NCBI GenBank assembly: GCA_900315545.1
Contig: OMZM01000014.1
Span: 1-54,028, forward strand
Length of the DNA: 54,028 nt
Source: an uncultured Prevotella sp.
GTDB taxonomy: Bacteria; Bacteroidota; Bacteroidia; Bacteroidales; Bacteroidaceae
Direction: 5' to 3'
Below the pieces are notes generated by a model that searched no databases, was not told the DNA's origin, and saw only the letters and a list, made by a program, of their open reading frames with translations. Below are positions 45,741 to 53,768 of this stretch, one piece after another. Position numbers and translations under genes: made by a program. Position 1 is the stretch's first letter. Every line of letters starts with the position of its first letter.

Positions 45741-45772
45741 TCTGTCGGCACGCTTTTCACACTGTTTTATTT
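45718..45772. terminator. Terminator overlapping the end of the relA reading frame
   Basis: GTGTGAAAAGCGT (45718-45730) pairs perfectly with ACGCTTTTCACAC (45750-45762), with an inner CCGA/TCGG stem, followed by TGTTTTATTTCTTTT. The left half of the stem encodes the last residues of RelA (GVKSVDR). It lies between convergent genes and may also stop rlmD transcripts. Confidence 0.85.
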
Positions 45773-47308
45773 CTTTTCCAGCATCACTACGTTCTCAACG
45801 TGCGGTGTATGCGGGAACATGTCAACCGGCTGTACTACTCTGATGCTGTATTTTTCCGTCAGCACGGCAAGGTCGCGAGCCTGCGTCGCAGGGTTGCAGC
45901 TGACGTAGACTATGCGTCGCGGAGAAGCATTGAGTATTGTCTTCACCACGTCTGGGTGCATTCCGGCACGCGGCGGGTCGGTAATGATGATGTCTGGCGT
46001 GCCGTGAGCGGCAATGAAATCGTCGGTAAGAATGTCTTTCATGTCGCCGGCAAAGAACTCGGTATTGCCAATATTGTTTATCTGCGAATTGATTTTTGCA
46101 TCCTCAATGGCTTCCGGCACATATTCTATGCCGACAACCTTGCTTGCCTCGTGAGCCACAAAGTTGGCTATGGTGCCGGTACCCGTATACAGGTCGTAGA
46201 CCTTCGGACTGCCCTCGCCTGCCCTGCTGCCGTCTGACAGTGGCATGAACGCCAGCTCACGGACAACGCTGTAGAGATGGTAAGCCTGCTCGGTGTTGGT
46301 CTGATAGAAACTCTTTGGACCTACCTTAAACTGCAAATCCTCCATTTTCTCGATTATATGGTCCTTGCCTTTGAACAGGTTTACAGGCAGGTCGCCAAAC
46401 GTGTCGTTGCACTTCTGGTTGTCGACATACATGAGCGACGTTATCTGCGGAAACTTCTCGGCAACGTATGCGAGCAACTGCTCTGCCTTTGCCTTGTCAG
46501 CGGCTGCATCTTCGCTAAACTTAAACTGCAATATAACCATCCATTCGCCTGAGTTTGAATTTCTTATGATAATATCGCGCAGTAGTCCGTGCTGTTCGCG
46601 CAGGTCGAAAAATGTCAGTCTGTTTGCAGTAGCATAGTCGCGGATGGCGTTGCGAATCCGGTTGTGCAGGTCGTCCATGAGATGGCATTTCTCTATTGGC
46701 AAAATCTTGTCGAAAGCACCCGTAATGTGAAAACCTACGGCAGGTGCATTCTTAGCCGACTCCACAACGTCGCCATCGCCGCTCTGCTTGGGCAGCAATG
46801 CTATCTCCTCGCGTGTCAGATAGCGCTTGTTGGCGCATCCGAAGTCGAGCTTGTTGCGATAGCAGAATATGTTTTCGCTGCCGAGTATATTGCGGAACTC
46901 CATGCCGTCGGCATCCGAGCGTGTTCCAGGCTGAGGCAGCGCGAGATGACCGATGCGCGTCAGCTGGTCGTACACCTGCTGCTGCTTGAAACGTATCTGC
47001 TCGCCGTAAGGCAGATTTTGCCACTTGCATCCTCCGCAGACACCGAAATGCTGACACTTTGGCACAGTCCTTAACTCGCTGTATTTATGAAACTTAATCG
47101 CCTCCGCTTCAGCAAAACTGTGCTTTTTGCGGCGTATCTGCAAGTCGACGACATCGCCCGGCACACACCACGGCACGAACACGACGAGCTGGCTTTCGGG
47201 CGTGCCGTCGTGGGATGGTATGGTTATGCGGGCAAGCGACTTGCCCTCTGCAGCAACATCGGTAATGGTTACATTTTCGTATATCGGTAGCGGTTTCTTG
47301 CGTCTCAT
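45767..47308 (-). CDS. rlmD: 23S rRNA (uracil-5-)-methyltransferase RlmD
   Basis: This encodes 513 aa from ATG 47308 (MRRKKPLPIYENVTITD); a start at 47362 adds 18 atypical residues. The N-terminal TRAM/OB domain includes YENVTITDVAAEGKSLARI. The iron-sulfur cysteines are in PKCQHFGVCGGCKWQNLPYG. The SAM-binding region has YDLYTGTGTIANFVAHEASK. ITDPPRAGMHPDVV and the catalytic Cys in RRIVYVSCNPATQARDL are present. It methylates U1939-type sites in 23S rRNA or is a TrmA-family relative; the exact target is inferred. Confidence 0.92.
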   Translation of the reverse strand: MRRKKPLPIYENVTITDVAAEGKSLARITIPSHDGTPESQLVVFVPWCVPGDVVDLQIRRKKHSFAEAEAIKFHKYSELRTVPKCQHFGVCGGCKWQNLPYGEQIRFKQQQVYDQLTRIGHLALPQPGTRSDADGMEFRNILGSENIFCYRNKLDFGCANKRYLTREEIALLPKQSGDGDVVESAKNAPAVGFHITGAFDKILPIEKCHLMDDLHNRIRNAIRDYATANRLTFFDLREQHGLLRDIIIRNSNSGEWMVILQFKFSEDAAADKAKAEQLLAYVAEKFPQITSLMYVDNQKCNDTFGDLPVNLFKGKDHIIEKMEDLQFKVGPKSFYQTNTEQAYHLYSVVRELAFMPLSDGSRAGEGSPKVYDLYTGTGTIANFVAHEASKVVGIEYVPEAIEDAKINSQINNIGNTEFFAGDMKDILTDDFIAAHGTPDIIITDPPRAGMHPDVVKTILNASPRRIVYVSCNPATQARDLAVLTEKYSIRVVQPVDMFPHTPHVENVVMLEKK

Positions 47309-47446
47309 GTTTCTGTTCTTTTGTTTTGCCTGCAAAATTAAGAAAAAACAACCAACCGACAAAATAAATGGCTACTACAACGACTATCATCTATAAAATA
47401 TCACGAAAAAAACGGCTTTACATGTCGCTGATAATAAAATATTTTG

Positions 47447-47454
47447 TACTTTTG
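47447..47454 (+). promoter_or_regulatory. -7 box upstream of the structured leader
   Basis: TACTTTTG fits TAnnTTTG, with transcription expected from about 47461. It lies more than 400 bp upstream of the gene at 47877. Confidence 0.5.
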
Positions 47455-47460
47455 CCGTCG

Positions 47461-47801
47461 CAAACTCACGCCGAGCCGGATTGCAAGTTTCAACCAGAGC
47501 GGCTGTTGGAGGGAGCACTACATATTGAGAATGCGTTTGCTAACGCTTTGTTTTTGACCGTTGGAACTTAGGAACTTCAGACGTGTATGTCAGAAACGAT
47601 GCAGATAGTAGATGCTACGGGTAGGTATATGACCGTCCTGTCGGCGTGCAGAGGACAAATAACAAATGTCCTCACGCACGCTTTTATGGGCGAGTTTATA
47701 TGTCAACGGCGTGGGTATCCAATTCTGTTCTGTTCATATACACAGGTTTCCTAAGGCCTCAACGGTGGACAGGCAGAGGCAAGATACCCCGTTTTCTTTT
47801 T
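47461..47801 (+). ncRNA. Long structured leader or small RNA with three terminator-like hairpins
   Basis: Three hairpins followed by T-runs lie in series. The first is GCGTT-TGCT-AACGC (47533-47546), then TTTGTTTTT. The second is GCGTGC..GAGGACA with TGTCCTC..GCACGC (47644-47681), then TTTT. The third is GGGTATC (47713-47719) with GATACCC (47783-47789), extended by AACG/CGTT and enclosing GCCTC/GAGGC, then a T-rich run to 47801. An in-frame extension of the downstream gene back to 47646 lacks protein-like features. The region reads as an RNA gene or an attenuating leader. I cannot match it to a family. Confidence 0.5.
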
Positions 47802-47876
47802 ATGTGGCATATAAACTATTTAAAACAATCCGTATACCTCTGGGTATCTGGCATACACAATTTTTTCAATAAAAAC

Positions 47877-48371
47877 ATGAAAAAGATTTTTATTTGTTTT
47901 GCTCTGTGTCTCATGTCCATTGCCGTATTTGCGCAGAAAGAGGTAATGGTTAAGGCTGGTACGCTCGTGCCATTACAAATTGTCAACCCTACAAAAGCCG
48001 CCGATGTCGCAGTTGGTGAGAAAGTGGCTTTTAAAGTCTCTCGCGACATTAACGTCGATGGCGTTACAGCAATTCCATTTGGAACGATTGTCAACGGAAA
48101 GGTTTACGAGGCAAAGAAGTCGTCCTGGTGGGGAACTAAGGGTCGTCTTGGCATTATGATTAGTGAACTTTATGCACCTAACGGCGAAATGATACCACTG
48201 ACTAATGGCAATGTCTATGTTACGGGAAAGAATCGCACTGCGTTGTCAGCCGTGCTTTTTTGCTTCGTAACAATACCAGCATGCTTCATTTGCGGCTCAA
48301 GGGCTGAGATTCCGGCAGGCTACGAAGTTCACGCAAATGTCGCATCAAACACTACGGTAAGTGTATTCTAA
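47877..48371 (+). CDS. Small secreted protein, unknown function
   Basis: This encodes 164 aa from ATG 47877 (MKKIFICFALCLMSIAVFAQ, a clear signal peptide). An in-frame start at 47646 adds 77 residues that are leader sequence. The mature part has VKAGTLVPLQIVNPTKAADV, VGEKVAFKVSRDINVDGVTA, IPFGTIVNGKVYEAKKSSWW and GTKGRLGIMISELYAPNGEM, a pattern seen in small envelope proteins with a regular beta fold. A hydrophobic stretch near the C terminus (LSAVLFCFVTIPACFICG) could be a membrane hairpin. The terminator is at 48420. Function unknown. Confidence 0.72.
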   Translation: MKKIFICFALCLMSIAVFAQKEVMVKAGTLVPLQIVNPTKAADVAVGEKVAFKVSRDINVDGVTAIPFGTIVNGKVYEAKKSSWWGTKGRLGIMISELYAPNGEMIPLTNGNVYVTGKNRTALSAVLFCFVTIPACFICGSRAEIPAGYEVHANVASNTTVSVF

Positions 48372-48419
48372 ACATTACTATAAGACCTTGATAATGCCTC
48401 TCGGTCTTATATGATTTGG

Positions 48420-48462
48420 TCGGTAAGGCAACATCTGAATAGCATGTAGCCTTACCGATTTT
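48420..48462 (+). terminator. Terminator of the small secreted protein gene
   Basis: TCGGTAAGGC (48420-48429) pairs with GCCTTACCGA (48449-48458), followed by TTTT. A second hairpin, ATAAGACC/GGTCTTAT (48380-48410), lies just upstream. Confidence 0.85.
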
Positions 48463-48540
48463 CAGATTAAGGCATTAGGCATTCGTTTGTGTACTGTTAT
48501 TTCACTTTCACTGTGCAAAATTCTGCTCGTTTTTGTGTCT

Positions 48541-48945
48541 TGAAAATCGTTTTTACTGTCGCGAGAATGCCCGCGAAAGTCGTTGCGAGGAAAAAAGGTG
48601 CGAAATATGCCCGTTTTTCGTGTGCATTTCTATTAACCTGACAGTCAGAATGTTAGCCACAGACACGAGCCTTGTGTGCAAGAAATATGAGTGTTAAAAT
48701 TGTCAAAGAGCATGTTTGAGATTGTCAAACAGTGTGTTTGAGGAGGTCAGACATAGTGTTTGGGGTGGTCGGACATAATGTCTGGCAGGGTGAAATATGC
48801 AAAATAGACGGCTCAAAGATGCTCTTTGACAATTTTAACAGTTGTATCTGGTCTTAAAATTAACAGATTTTTGCAGTTTCAGAGGCTGTTCCGCATCTAT
48901 TTGAACGATTTTGGTCTGTCAAAAAAAAATCACAAAACTGTCAGA
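48541..48945 (+). repeat. Intergenic element copy 6, upstream of ppdK
   Basis: The 5' module TCGCGAGAATGCCCGCGA is near 48559, followed by GCGAAATATGCCCG. The left arm is at 48691-48712 and the right arm at 48821-48840. The inner block is GTTTGAGATTGTCAAAC (an imperfect hairpin), followed by GTCAGACATAGTGTTTGG and GTCGGACATAATGTCTGG. The 3' module ends with GGTCTGTCAAAAAAAAATCA (48913-48932). The TGGCAC motif is absent. Confidence 0.88.
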
Positions 48946-49049
48946 AATCGGTCGTGTTTTTTGCAACTGAGAAATATTGCAGATTTTCCCAAACGAAAAA
49001 TTAAAAAGACAGAAATGAGAGCACCGCCGACTATTTTTTCAGCGTTTTA

Positions 49050-49081
49050 TTTGCCTGTTTTATATTATTAATGTAAATTTG
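49050..49081 (+). promoter_or_regulatory. Promoter of ppdK
   Basis: TTTG (49050-49053), 20 bp, TAAATTTG (49074-49081), an ideal -33/-7 pair 234 bp beyond the right arm of element copy 6. The leader would be about 40 nt. Confidence 0.75.
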
Positions 49082-49128
49082 CAGACCAAAATAATATCCA
49101 ATAACCAAAATAACATAAAATCGATTTT

Positions 49129-51849
49129 ATGAGTACAAAAAGAGTTTACACCTTCGGCAACGGTAAAGCTGAAGGTAACGCTAAAATGAGAGAGGCATTA
49201 GGCGGCAAGGGAGCTAACCTCGCCGAAATGAACCTTATCGGTGTTCCTGTGCCTCCAGGTTTCACAATCACGACAGACTGCTGTAACGAGTATTACAAGG
49301 TTGGTCAGGAGAAAATCATGGAGCTTCTGTCTGACGAGGTAAACGCAGCTGTGAAGCACACCGAATCGCTGATGAACTCTAAGTTCGGCGACGTAGAAAA
49401 TCCTCTGCTTGTTTCGGTACGTTCCGGTGCACGCGCATCAATGCCGGGCATGATGGACACCATCCTCAATCTCGGTCTTAACGACGAGGTGGCAGAAGGA
49501 CTGGTAAAAAAGACTAACAACCCACACTTCGTTTACGACTCATACCGCCGCTTCGTACAGATGTACGGCGACGTAGTGCTTGAGATGAAACCAGTAAACA
49601 AGGAAGACATCGACCCATTCGAGGAAATCATAGAACAAGTGAAGGCTGAGCGCGGCATCAAGCTCGACAAAGACCTGAGCGTAGACGAACTGAAGAAGCT
49701 CGTACGCCTGTTCAAGGAAGCTATCAAGGAGCGCACCGGCAAGGACTTCCCTAACGACCCGATAGAGCAGCTCTGGGGCGCTATCTGCGCCGTATTCCGC
49801 AGCTGGATGAACGAACGCGCCATACTCTACCGCAAGATGGAGGGTATTCCTGACGAATGGGGAACAGCCGTGTCAGTCATGGCAATGGTATTCGGAAACA
49901 TGGGCGACACCAGCGCAACAGGCGTTTGCTTCAGCCGCGACGCTGCCAACGGAGAAAACGTATTCAACGGAGAGTATCTCGTAAACGCACAGGGAGAAGA
50001 CGTAGTAGCAGGTATCCGCACACCACAGCAGATTACAAAACTCGGCTCACAGCGCTGGGCTGAGCGCGCAGGCATCTCAGAAGAAGAACGCGTGGCTAAA
50101 TTCCCATCAATGGAAGAGGCAATGCCGGAAATCTATGCAGAACTGAACGCAATACAGGAAAAACTGGAAAACCACTACCACGACATGCAGGACATGGAGT
50201 TCACCGTACAGGAAGGCAAGCTCTGGTTCCTGCAGACACGTAACGGTAAGCGCACAGGCGCCGCTATGGTAAAGATAGCCATCGACCTGCTGCACGAAGG
50301 CATGATCGACGAAAAAACAGCAATCACACGATGCGAACCTAACAAACTCGACGAACTGCTGCACCCAGTATTCGACAAGATGGCACTCTCAAAGGCAAAG
50401 GTAATAGCTCAGGGTCTGCCAGCATCTCCAGGCGCAGGCTGCGGACAGATAGTATTCCACGCCGACGACGCAAAGGAATGGCACGAGGACGGCAAGAAAG
50501 TAGTTCTCGTACGTATAGAGACATCACCAGAAGACCTCGCCGGAATGGCAGCAGCAGAAGGCATCCTGACAGCTCGCGGAGGTATGACATCTCACGCAGC
50601 CGTTGTAGCTCGCGGTATGGGCAAGTGCTGCGTATCAGGCGTAGGAGCACTCAACGTAGACTATAAGGCTAAGACTGTAGAAATAGACGGCGTAGTTTAC
50701 AAAGAAGGCGACTATATCTCTATCAACGGTACAACAGGACAGGTGTACGAAGGCGAAGTTCCGACAAAAGCAGCAGAACTCAGCGGCGACTTCAAGGAGC
50801 TGATGGATCTCTGCGACAAGTACACAAAACTGCAGGTACGCACCAACGCCGACACTCCACACGACGCAAAGGTGGCACGCGACTTCGGCGCTAAGGGTAT
50901 CGGTCTGACACGTACAGAACACATGTTCTTCGAAGATAAGAAAATCATCGCAATGCGCGAGATGATTCTTGCAGAAACAGCTGAAGGACGCGAAAAGGCA
51001 CTTGCTAAGCTCCTGCCATACCAGAAAGCCGACTTCAAGGGCATACTCGAAGCAATGGACGGACTGCCAGTAAACATCCGCCTGCTCGACCCACCACTCC
51101 ACGAGTTCGTTCCGCACGACCTGGCAGGACAGGAAACAATGGCTAAGGAAATGGGCGTAAGCGTAGAAGTTATCAAGCGCCGCGTCAATTCTCTGTCTGA
51201 AAACAACCCAATGCTCGGACATCGCGGATGCCGTCTGGGTATCACATTCCCAGAAATCACAGCCATGCAGACACGCGCCATACTCGGTGCAGCATGCGAA
51301 CTGAAGAAGGAAGGCAAGAACCCAATGCCGGAAATCATGGTACCGCTGATTGGTACACTCCACGAACTCGAACAGCAGAAAGAAATCATCATGCGAGTAT
51401 CTAAGGAAGTATTTGCAGAAAACGGCATCGAAGTAGAGTTCGAAGTAGGTACAATGATTGAGATACCACGCGCTGCTCTCACAGCCGACCGCATAGCAGA
51501 ACAGGCACAGTACTTCTCATTCGGTACAAACGACCTCACACAGATGACATTCGGATACAGCCGCGACGACATCGCATCGTTCCTGCCGGCATACCTCGAG
51601 AAGAAGATTCTGAAGGTAGACCCATTCCAGGTACTCGACCAGAAAGGCGTAGGACAGCTTGTCAAGATGGCAGTAGAAAAAGGCCGTGCCGTTCGTCCAA
51701 ACCTCCGCACAGGTATCTGCGGCGAGCACGGAGGCGAACCGACATCAGTTAAATTCTGTGCAAAGATCGGTCTCGACTACGCATCATGCTCTCCATTCCG
51801 CGTGCCAATAGCACGCCTCGCCGCCGCGCAGGCAGCTGTTGAGGAGTAA
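49129..51849 (+). CDS. ppdK: Pyruvate, phosphate dikinase
   Basis: This is a 906-aa full-length PPDK, interconverting pyruvate, ATP and phosphate with PEP, AMP and pyrophosphate. The N-terminal nucleotide-binding domain has ALGGKGANLAEMNLIGVPVP and VRSGARASMPGMMDTILNLG. The swivelling phosphohistidine is His489 in GGMTSHAAVVARGMGKCCVSG (in part MTSHAAVVARGMGKCC). The C-terminal PEP-binding barrel has GIGLTRTEHMFFE, FGTNDLTQMTFGYSRDD and GICGEHGGEP with Cys864. In Bacteroidetes it can serve glycolysis or gluconeogenesis with pyrophosphate. Very strong codon bias fits high expression. Element copy 6 and a strong promoter lie upstream, and a terminator follows. Confidence 0.98.
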   Translation: MSTKRVYTFGNGKAEGNAKMREALGGKGANLAEMNLIGVPVPPGFTITTDCCNEYYKVGQEKIMELLSDEVNAAVKHTESLMNSKFGDVENPLLVSVRSGARASMPGMMDTILNLGLNDEVAEGLVKKTNNPHFVYDSYRRFVQMYGDVVLEMKPVNKEDIDPFEEIIEQVKAERGIKLDKDLSVDELKKLVRLFKEAIKERTGKDFPNDPIEQLWGAICAVFRSWMNERAILYRKMEGIPDEWGTAVSVMAMVFGNMGDTSATGVCFSRDAANGENVFNGEYLVNAQGEDVVAGIRTPQQITKLGSQRWAERAGISEEERVAKFPSMEEAMPEIYAELNAIQEKLENHYHDMQDMEFTVQEGKLWFLQTRNGKRTGAAMVKIAIDLLHEGMIDEKTAITRCEPNKLDELLHPVFDKMALSKAKVIAQGLPASPGAGCGQIVFHADDAKEWHEDGKKVVLVRIETSPEDLAGMAAAEGILTARGGMTSHAAVVARGMGKCCVSGVGALNVDYKAKTVEIDGVVYKEGDYISINGTTGQVYEGEVPTKAAELSGDFKELMDLCDKYTKLQVRTNADTPHDAKVARDFGAKGIGLTRTEHMFFEDKKIIAMREMILAETAEGREKALAKLLPYQKADFKGILEAMDGLPVNIRLLDPPLHEFVPHDLAGQETMAKEMGVSVEVIKRRVNSLSENNPMLGHRGCRLGITFPEITAMQTRAILGAACELKKEGKNPMPEIMVPLIGTLHELEQQKEIIMRVSKEVFAENGIEVEFEVGTMIEIPRAALTADRIAEQAQYFSFGTNDLTQMTFGYSRDDIASFLPAYLEKKILKVDPFQVLDQKGVGQLVKMAVEKGRAVRPNLRTGICGEHGGEPTSVKFCAKIGLDYASCSPFRVPIARLAAAQAAVEE

Positions 51850-51872
51850 ATAATACTCATACATAATTTGCG

Positions 51873-51905
51873 AAGGGACTTGTCCAGTTGGACAGGTCCC
51901 TTTTC
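51873..51905 (+). terminator. Terminator of ppdK
   Basis: AAGGGACTTGTCC (51873-51885) pairs with GGACAGGTCCCTT (51890-51902), with one G-T pair and an AGTT loop, followed by TTTC. Confidence 0.9.
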
Positions 51906-52234
51906 TTATTATTAATCATTCGTTGAACAGTTAATAATGAAACTCCTTTCGTCTTTGTCTGACGAGATAGAACGTCCAACTAAGGTCCAAATAAATATCA
52001 CGAATCTCGATAAAATGCAAACACAGCTATATCAGAGTGTATTGGAATGATGTCCCTCGATAGGATAATGAGTAACATACGATCTCCATGCGGATGGAGC
52101 GGTGGAAATGACTGTCCATACTTGCCATTATTCCATAAAAAACATAAATCTTATCGATTCAGTTTGAATTTATATGCCGAATTGCATGAAAGTGAATTTA
52201 TTTCACTACCTTTGTGCCAATAAAACGTCTAATT
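51906..52234. other. Gene-free region left of the HTH-nuclease pair
   Basis: No reading frame or element copy is seen in this AT-rich stretch. A -7 box TACCTTTG (52207-52214) lies 21 bp before the HTH gene start, with a possible -33 (TTGC near 52182). Confidence 0.5.
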
Positions 52235-52567
52235 ATGGAAGATGTAAATCGAATTAAACTGGTACAGGTCGAGAAGAAGCGCACCAACAAATGGCTATCC
52301 GACCAAATGGGTGTAACACCATCAACCCTTTCTAAATGGTGCACAAACTCATCACATCCTGACTTGTCCAGCCTTCTGAAGATATCGGACTTATTAGAAG
52401 TCGATATAAAAGAGTTAATAGTTCGAGAGTATAAAAAGTTCTTGGTATCACAGGAACTGACGAAAGAAGCAAGAGCAGAGGGCAAGATTGCTTACACTAT
52501 GCCTTGCAAGGAGGGAGAAGGCGATAGCCAAATGATTCAAAAACAAATCAACTATGGGAAAGAATGA
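52235..52567 (+). CDS. Cro/C1-type helix-turn-helix protein
   Basis: This encodes 110 aa from ATG 52235 (MEDVNRIKLVQVEKKRTNKW); a start at 52214 would begin on the promoter -7 box itself. The XRE-type HTH is clear: KKRTNKWLSDQMGVTPSTLS, KWCTNSSHPDLSSLLKISDL, LEVDIKELIV. A C-terminal extension of about 45 residues is charged. It overlaps the nuclease gene by 14 bases, so the two are co-expressed and the HTH protein probably regulates the pair. Confidence 0.85.
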   Translation: MEDVNRIKLVQVEKKRTNKWLSDQMGVTPSTLSKWCTNSSHPDLSSLLKISDLLEVDIKELIVREYKKFLVSQELTKEARAEGKIAYTMPCKEGEGDSQMIQKQINYGKE

Positions 52568-53666
52568 TATTATTAGTATAGACAAGGTGGAGTATCAGAA
52601 GTGGCTCCAAACTCTCTGCGATGAAATCGATCGTCAAAGGCTGAAAGCCGTGATGCAGCTCAACGCATCAACTTTGCAGCACTATTGGTGGTTGGGAAAT
52701 GACATTTTGAAGAAACAGGATGCACAAGGCTGGGGCGCGAAGGTCATTGATATGCTTTCGACTGACCTAATGAAGCGGTATGGCAATGATAGTGGTTATT
52801 CTATCCGAAACTTGAAATATATGCGTCAGTTTGCTGTAGCATACCCTGATTTCCCATTTGTGCAAGTGCCGCTTGCACAATTACAGGATAATCAAGTGTT
52901 AAAATCGAGGTTGTCGAAATTTACGGTTACTGCTGATGGCGAATTTGTGCAAGTGCCACTTGCACAAATCACATGGTATCATCATATATCAATGTTTCCA
53001 AAGGTTAAGGATAATGTACTACGTGCTTTCTACATTACAGAGTCTGCTTTGCAGGGATGGAGCCGTGACATAATGCTCATGCAGATTGAGGATGGATATC
53101 ACAAGAAGGTTAAGTCTCTCCCCAACAATTTTGCCGACACATTGCCTCCACTAAAAAGCGACTTAGCCAAGGCTGCATTCAAAGATCCGTATAATTTTGG
53201 TTTTGTTGATATGTCAAAGGTCAAACAGGAAACCGATCTTGAAGACCAGTTGACTACTAAAGTTACAGATTTTTTGCTGGAACTTGGAACAGGATTCGCC
53301 TTCGTTAGAAGGCAGTTCCCACTGAATATAGATGGGGACGATAGCAGAGTTGATTTATTGATGTACCACACACGTTTGCATTGTTATGTCGCAATCGAAT
53401 TGAAGGTTGTGGAGTTCCAACCAGAATTTATCAGCAAACTGAATTACTACATATCTGCCATAGATGATTTGGTAAAGATGCCAGAGGACAATCCTACCAT
53501 TGGACTTCTTCTCTGTCGTTCAAAGAACAATACAAAGGTAGAATACGCTTTGCGCGGGATGACTCAGCCTTTAGGTGTGGCTGCCTATAAGACAAAAGAG
53601 TTAATTGAAAATTTGAAGTCATCACTTCCTTCTATAGATGATTTGGAGAAGACACTCAACGAATAA
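52554..53666 (+). CDS. DUF1016/YhcG-family PDDEXK nuclease
   Basis: This is a 370-aa protein. The N-terminal DUF1016 domain (to about residue 175) has LNASTLQHYWWLGNDILKKQ, GYSIRNLKYMRQFAVAYPDF and ITWYHHISMFPKVKDNVLRA. The C-terminal PDDEXK nuclease domain has Glu230, Asp267 in DDSRVDLLMYH, and Glu282-x-Lys284 in YVAIELKV, an intact catalytic set. It contains a duplicated FVQVPLAQ at residues 102-109 and 131-138, encoded by two copies of a palindromic DNA sequence. The family is found in accessory and defence-rich regions; its target is unknown. Confidence 0.92.
   Translation: MGKNDIISIDKVEYQKWLQTLCDEIDRQRLKAVMQLNASTLQHYWWLGNDILKKQDAQGWGAKVIDMLSTDLMKRYGNDSGYSIRNLKYMRQFAVAYPDFPFVQVPLAQLQDNQVLKSRLSKFTVTADGEFVQVPLAQITWYHHISMFPKVKDNVLRAFYITESALQGWSRDIMLMQIEDGYHKKVKSLPNNFADTLPPLKSDLAKAAFKDPYNFGFVDMSKVKQETDLEDQLTTKVTDFLLELGTGFAFVRRQFPLNIDGDDSRVDLLMYHTRLHCYVAIELKVVEFQPEFISKLNYYISAIDDLVKMPEDNPTIGLLLCRSKNNTKVEYALRGMTQPLGVAAYKTKELIENLKSSLPSIDDLEKTLNE
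52858..52967 (+). repeat. Two in-frame copies of a 23-bp palindrome within the nuclease gene
   Basis: TTGTGCAAGTG-C-CACTTGCACAA is a perfect palindrome at 52945-52967, and a one-mismatch copy lies at 52858-52880, 87 bp (29 codons) upstream. Both encode the VQVPLAQ segment. Confidence 0.9.
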
Positions 53667-53768
53667 ATCAAAATGGAAGGAAAAAGAGACTAAAATATCA
53701 CTTTTTCTCAAACCTCTGCTACAGTTTGGCGTACCCTTGTTTTACTTTTGCAGAAAAATCATAGAAAA

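Noticed and set aside
47646-47876. 77-aa N-terminal extension of the small secreted protein
   Set aside because: The region forms hairpins, has no protein-like pattern, and a clear signal peptide starts at 47877.
48940-48975. Sigma-54 motif in element copy 6 (CGGTCGTGTTTTTTGC)
   Set aside because: The GG and GC are 11 rather than 10 bases apart and the TGGCAC core is missing.
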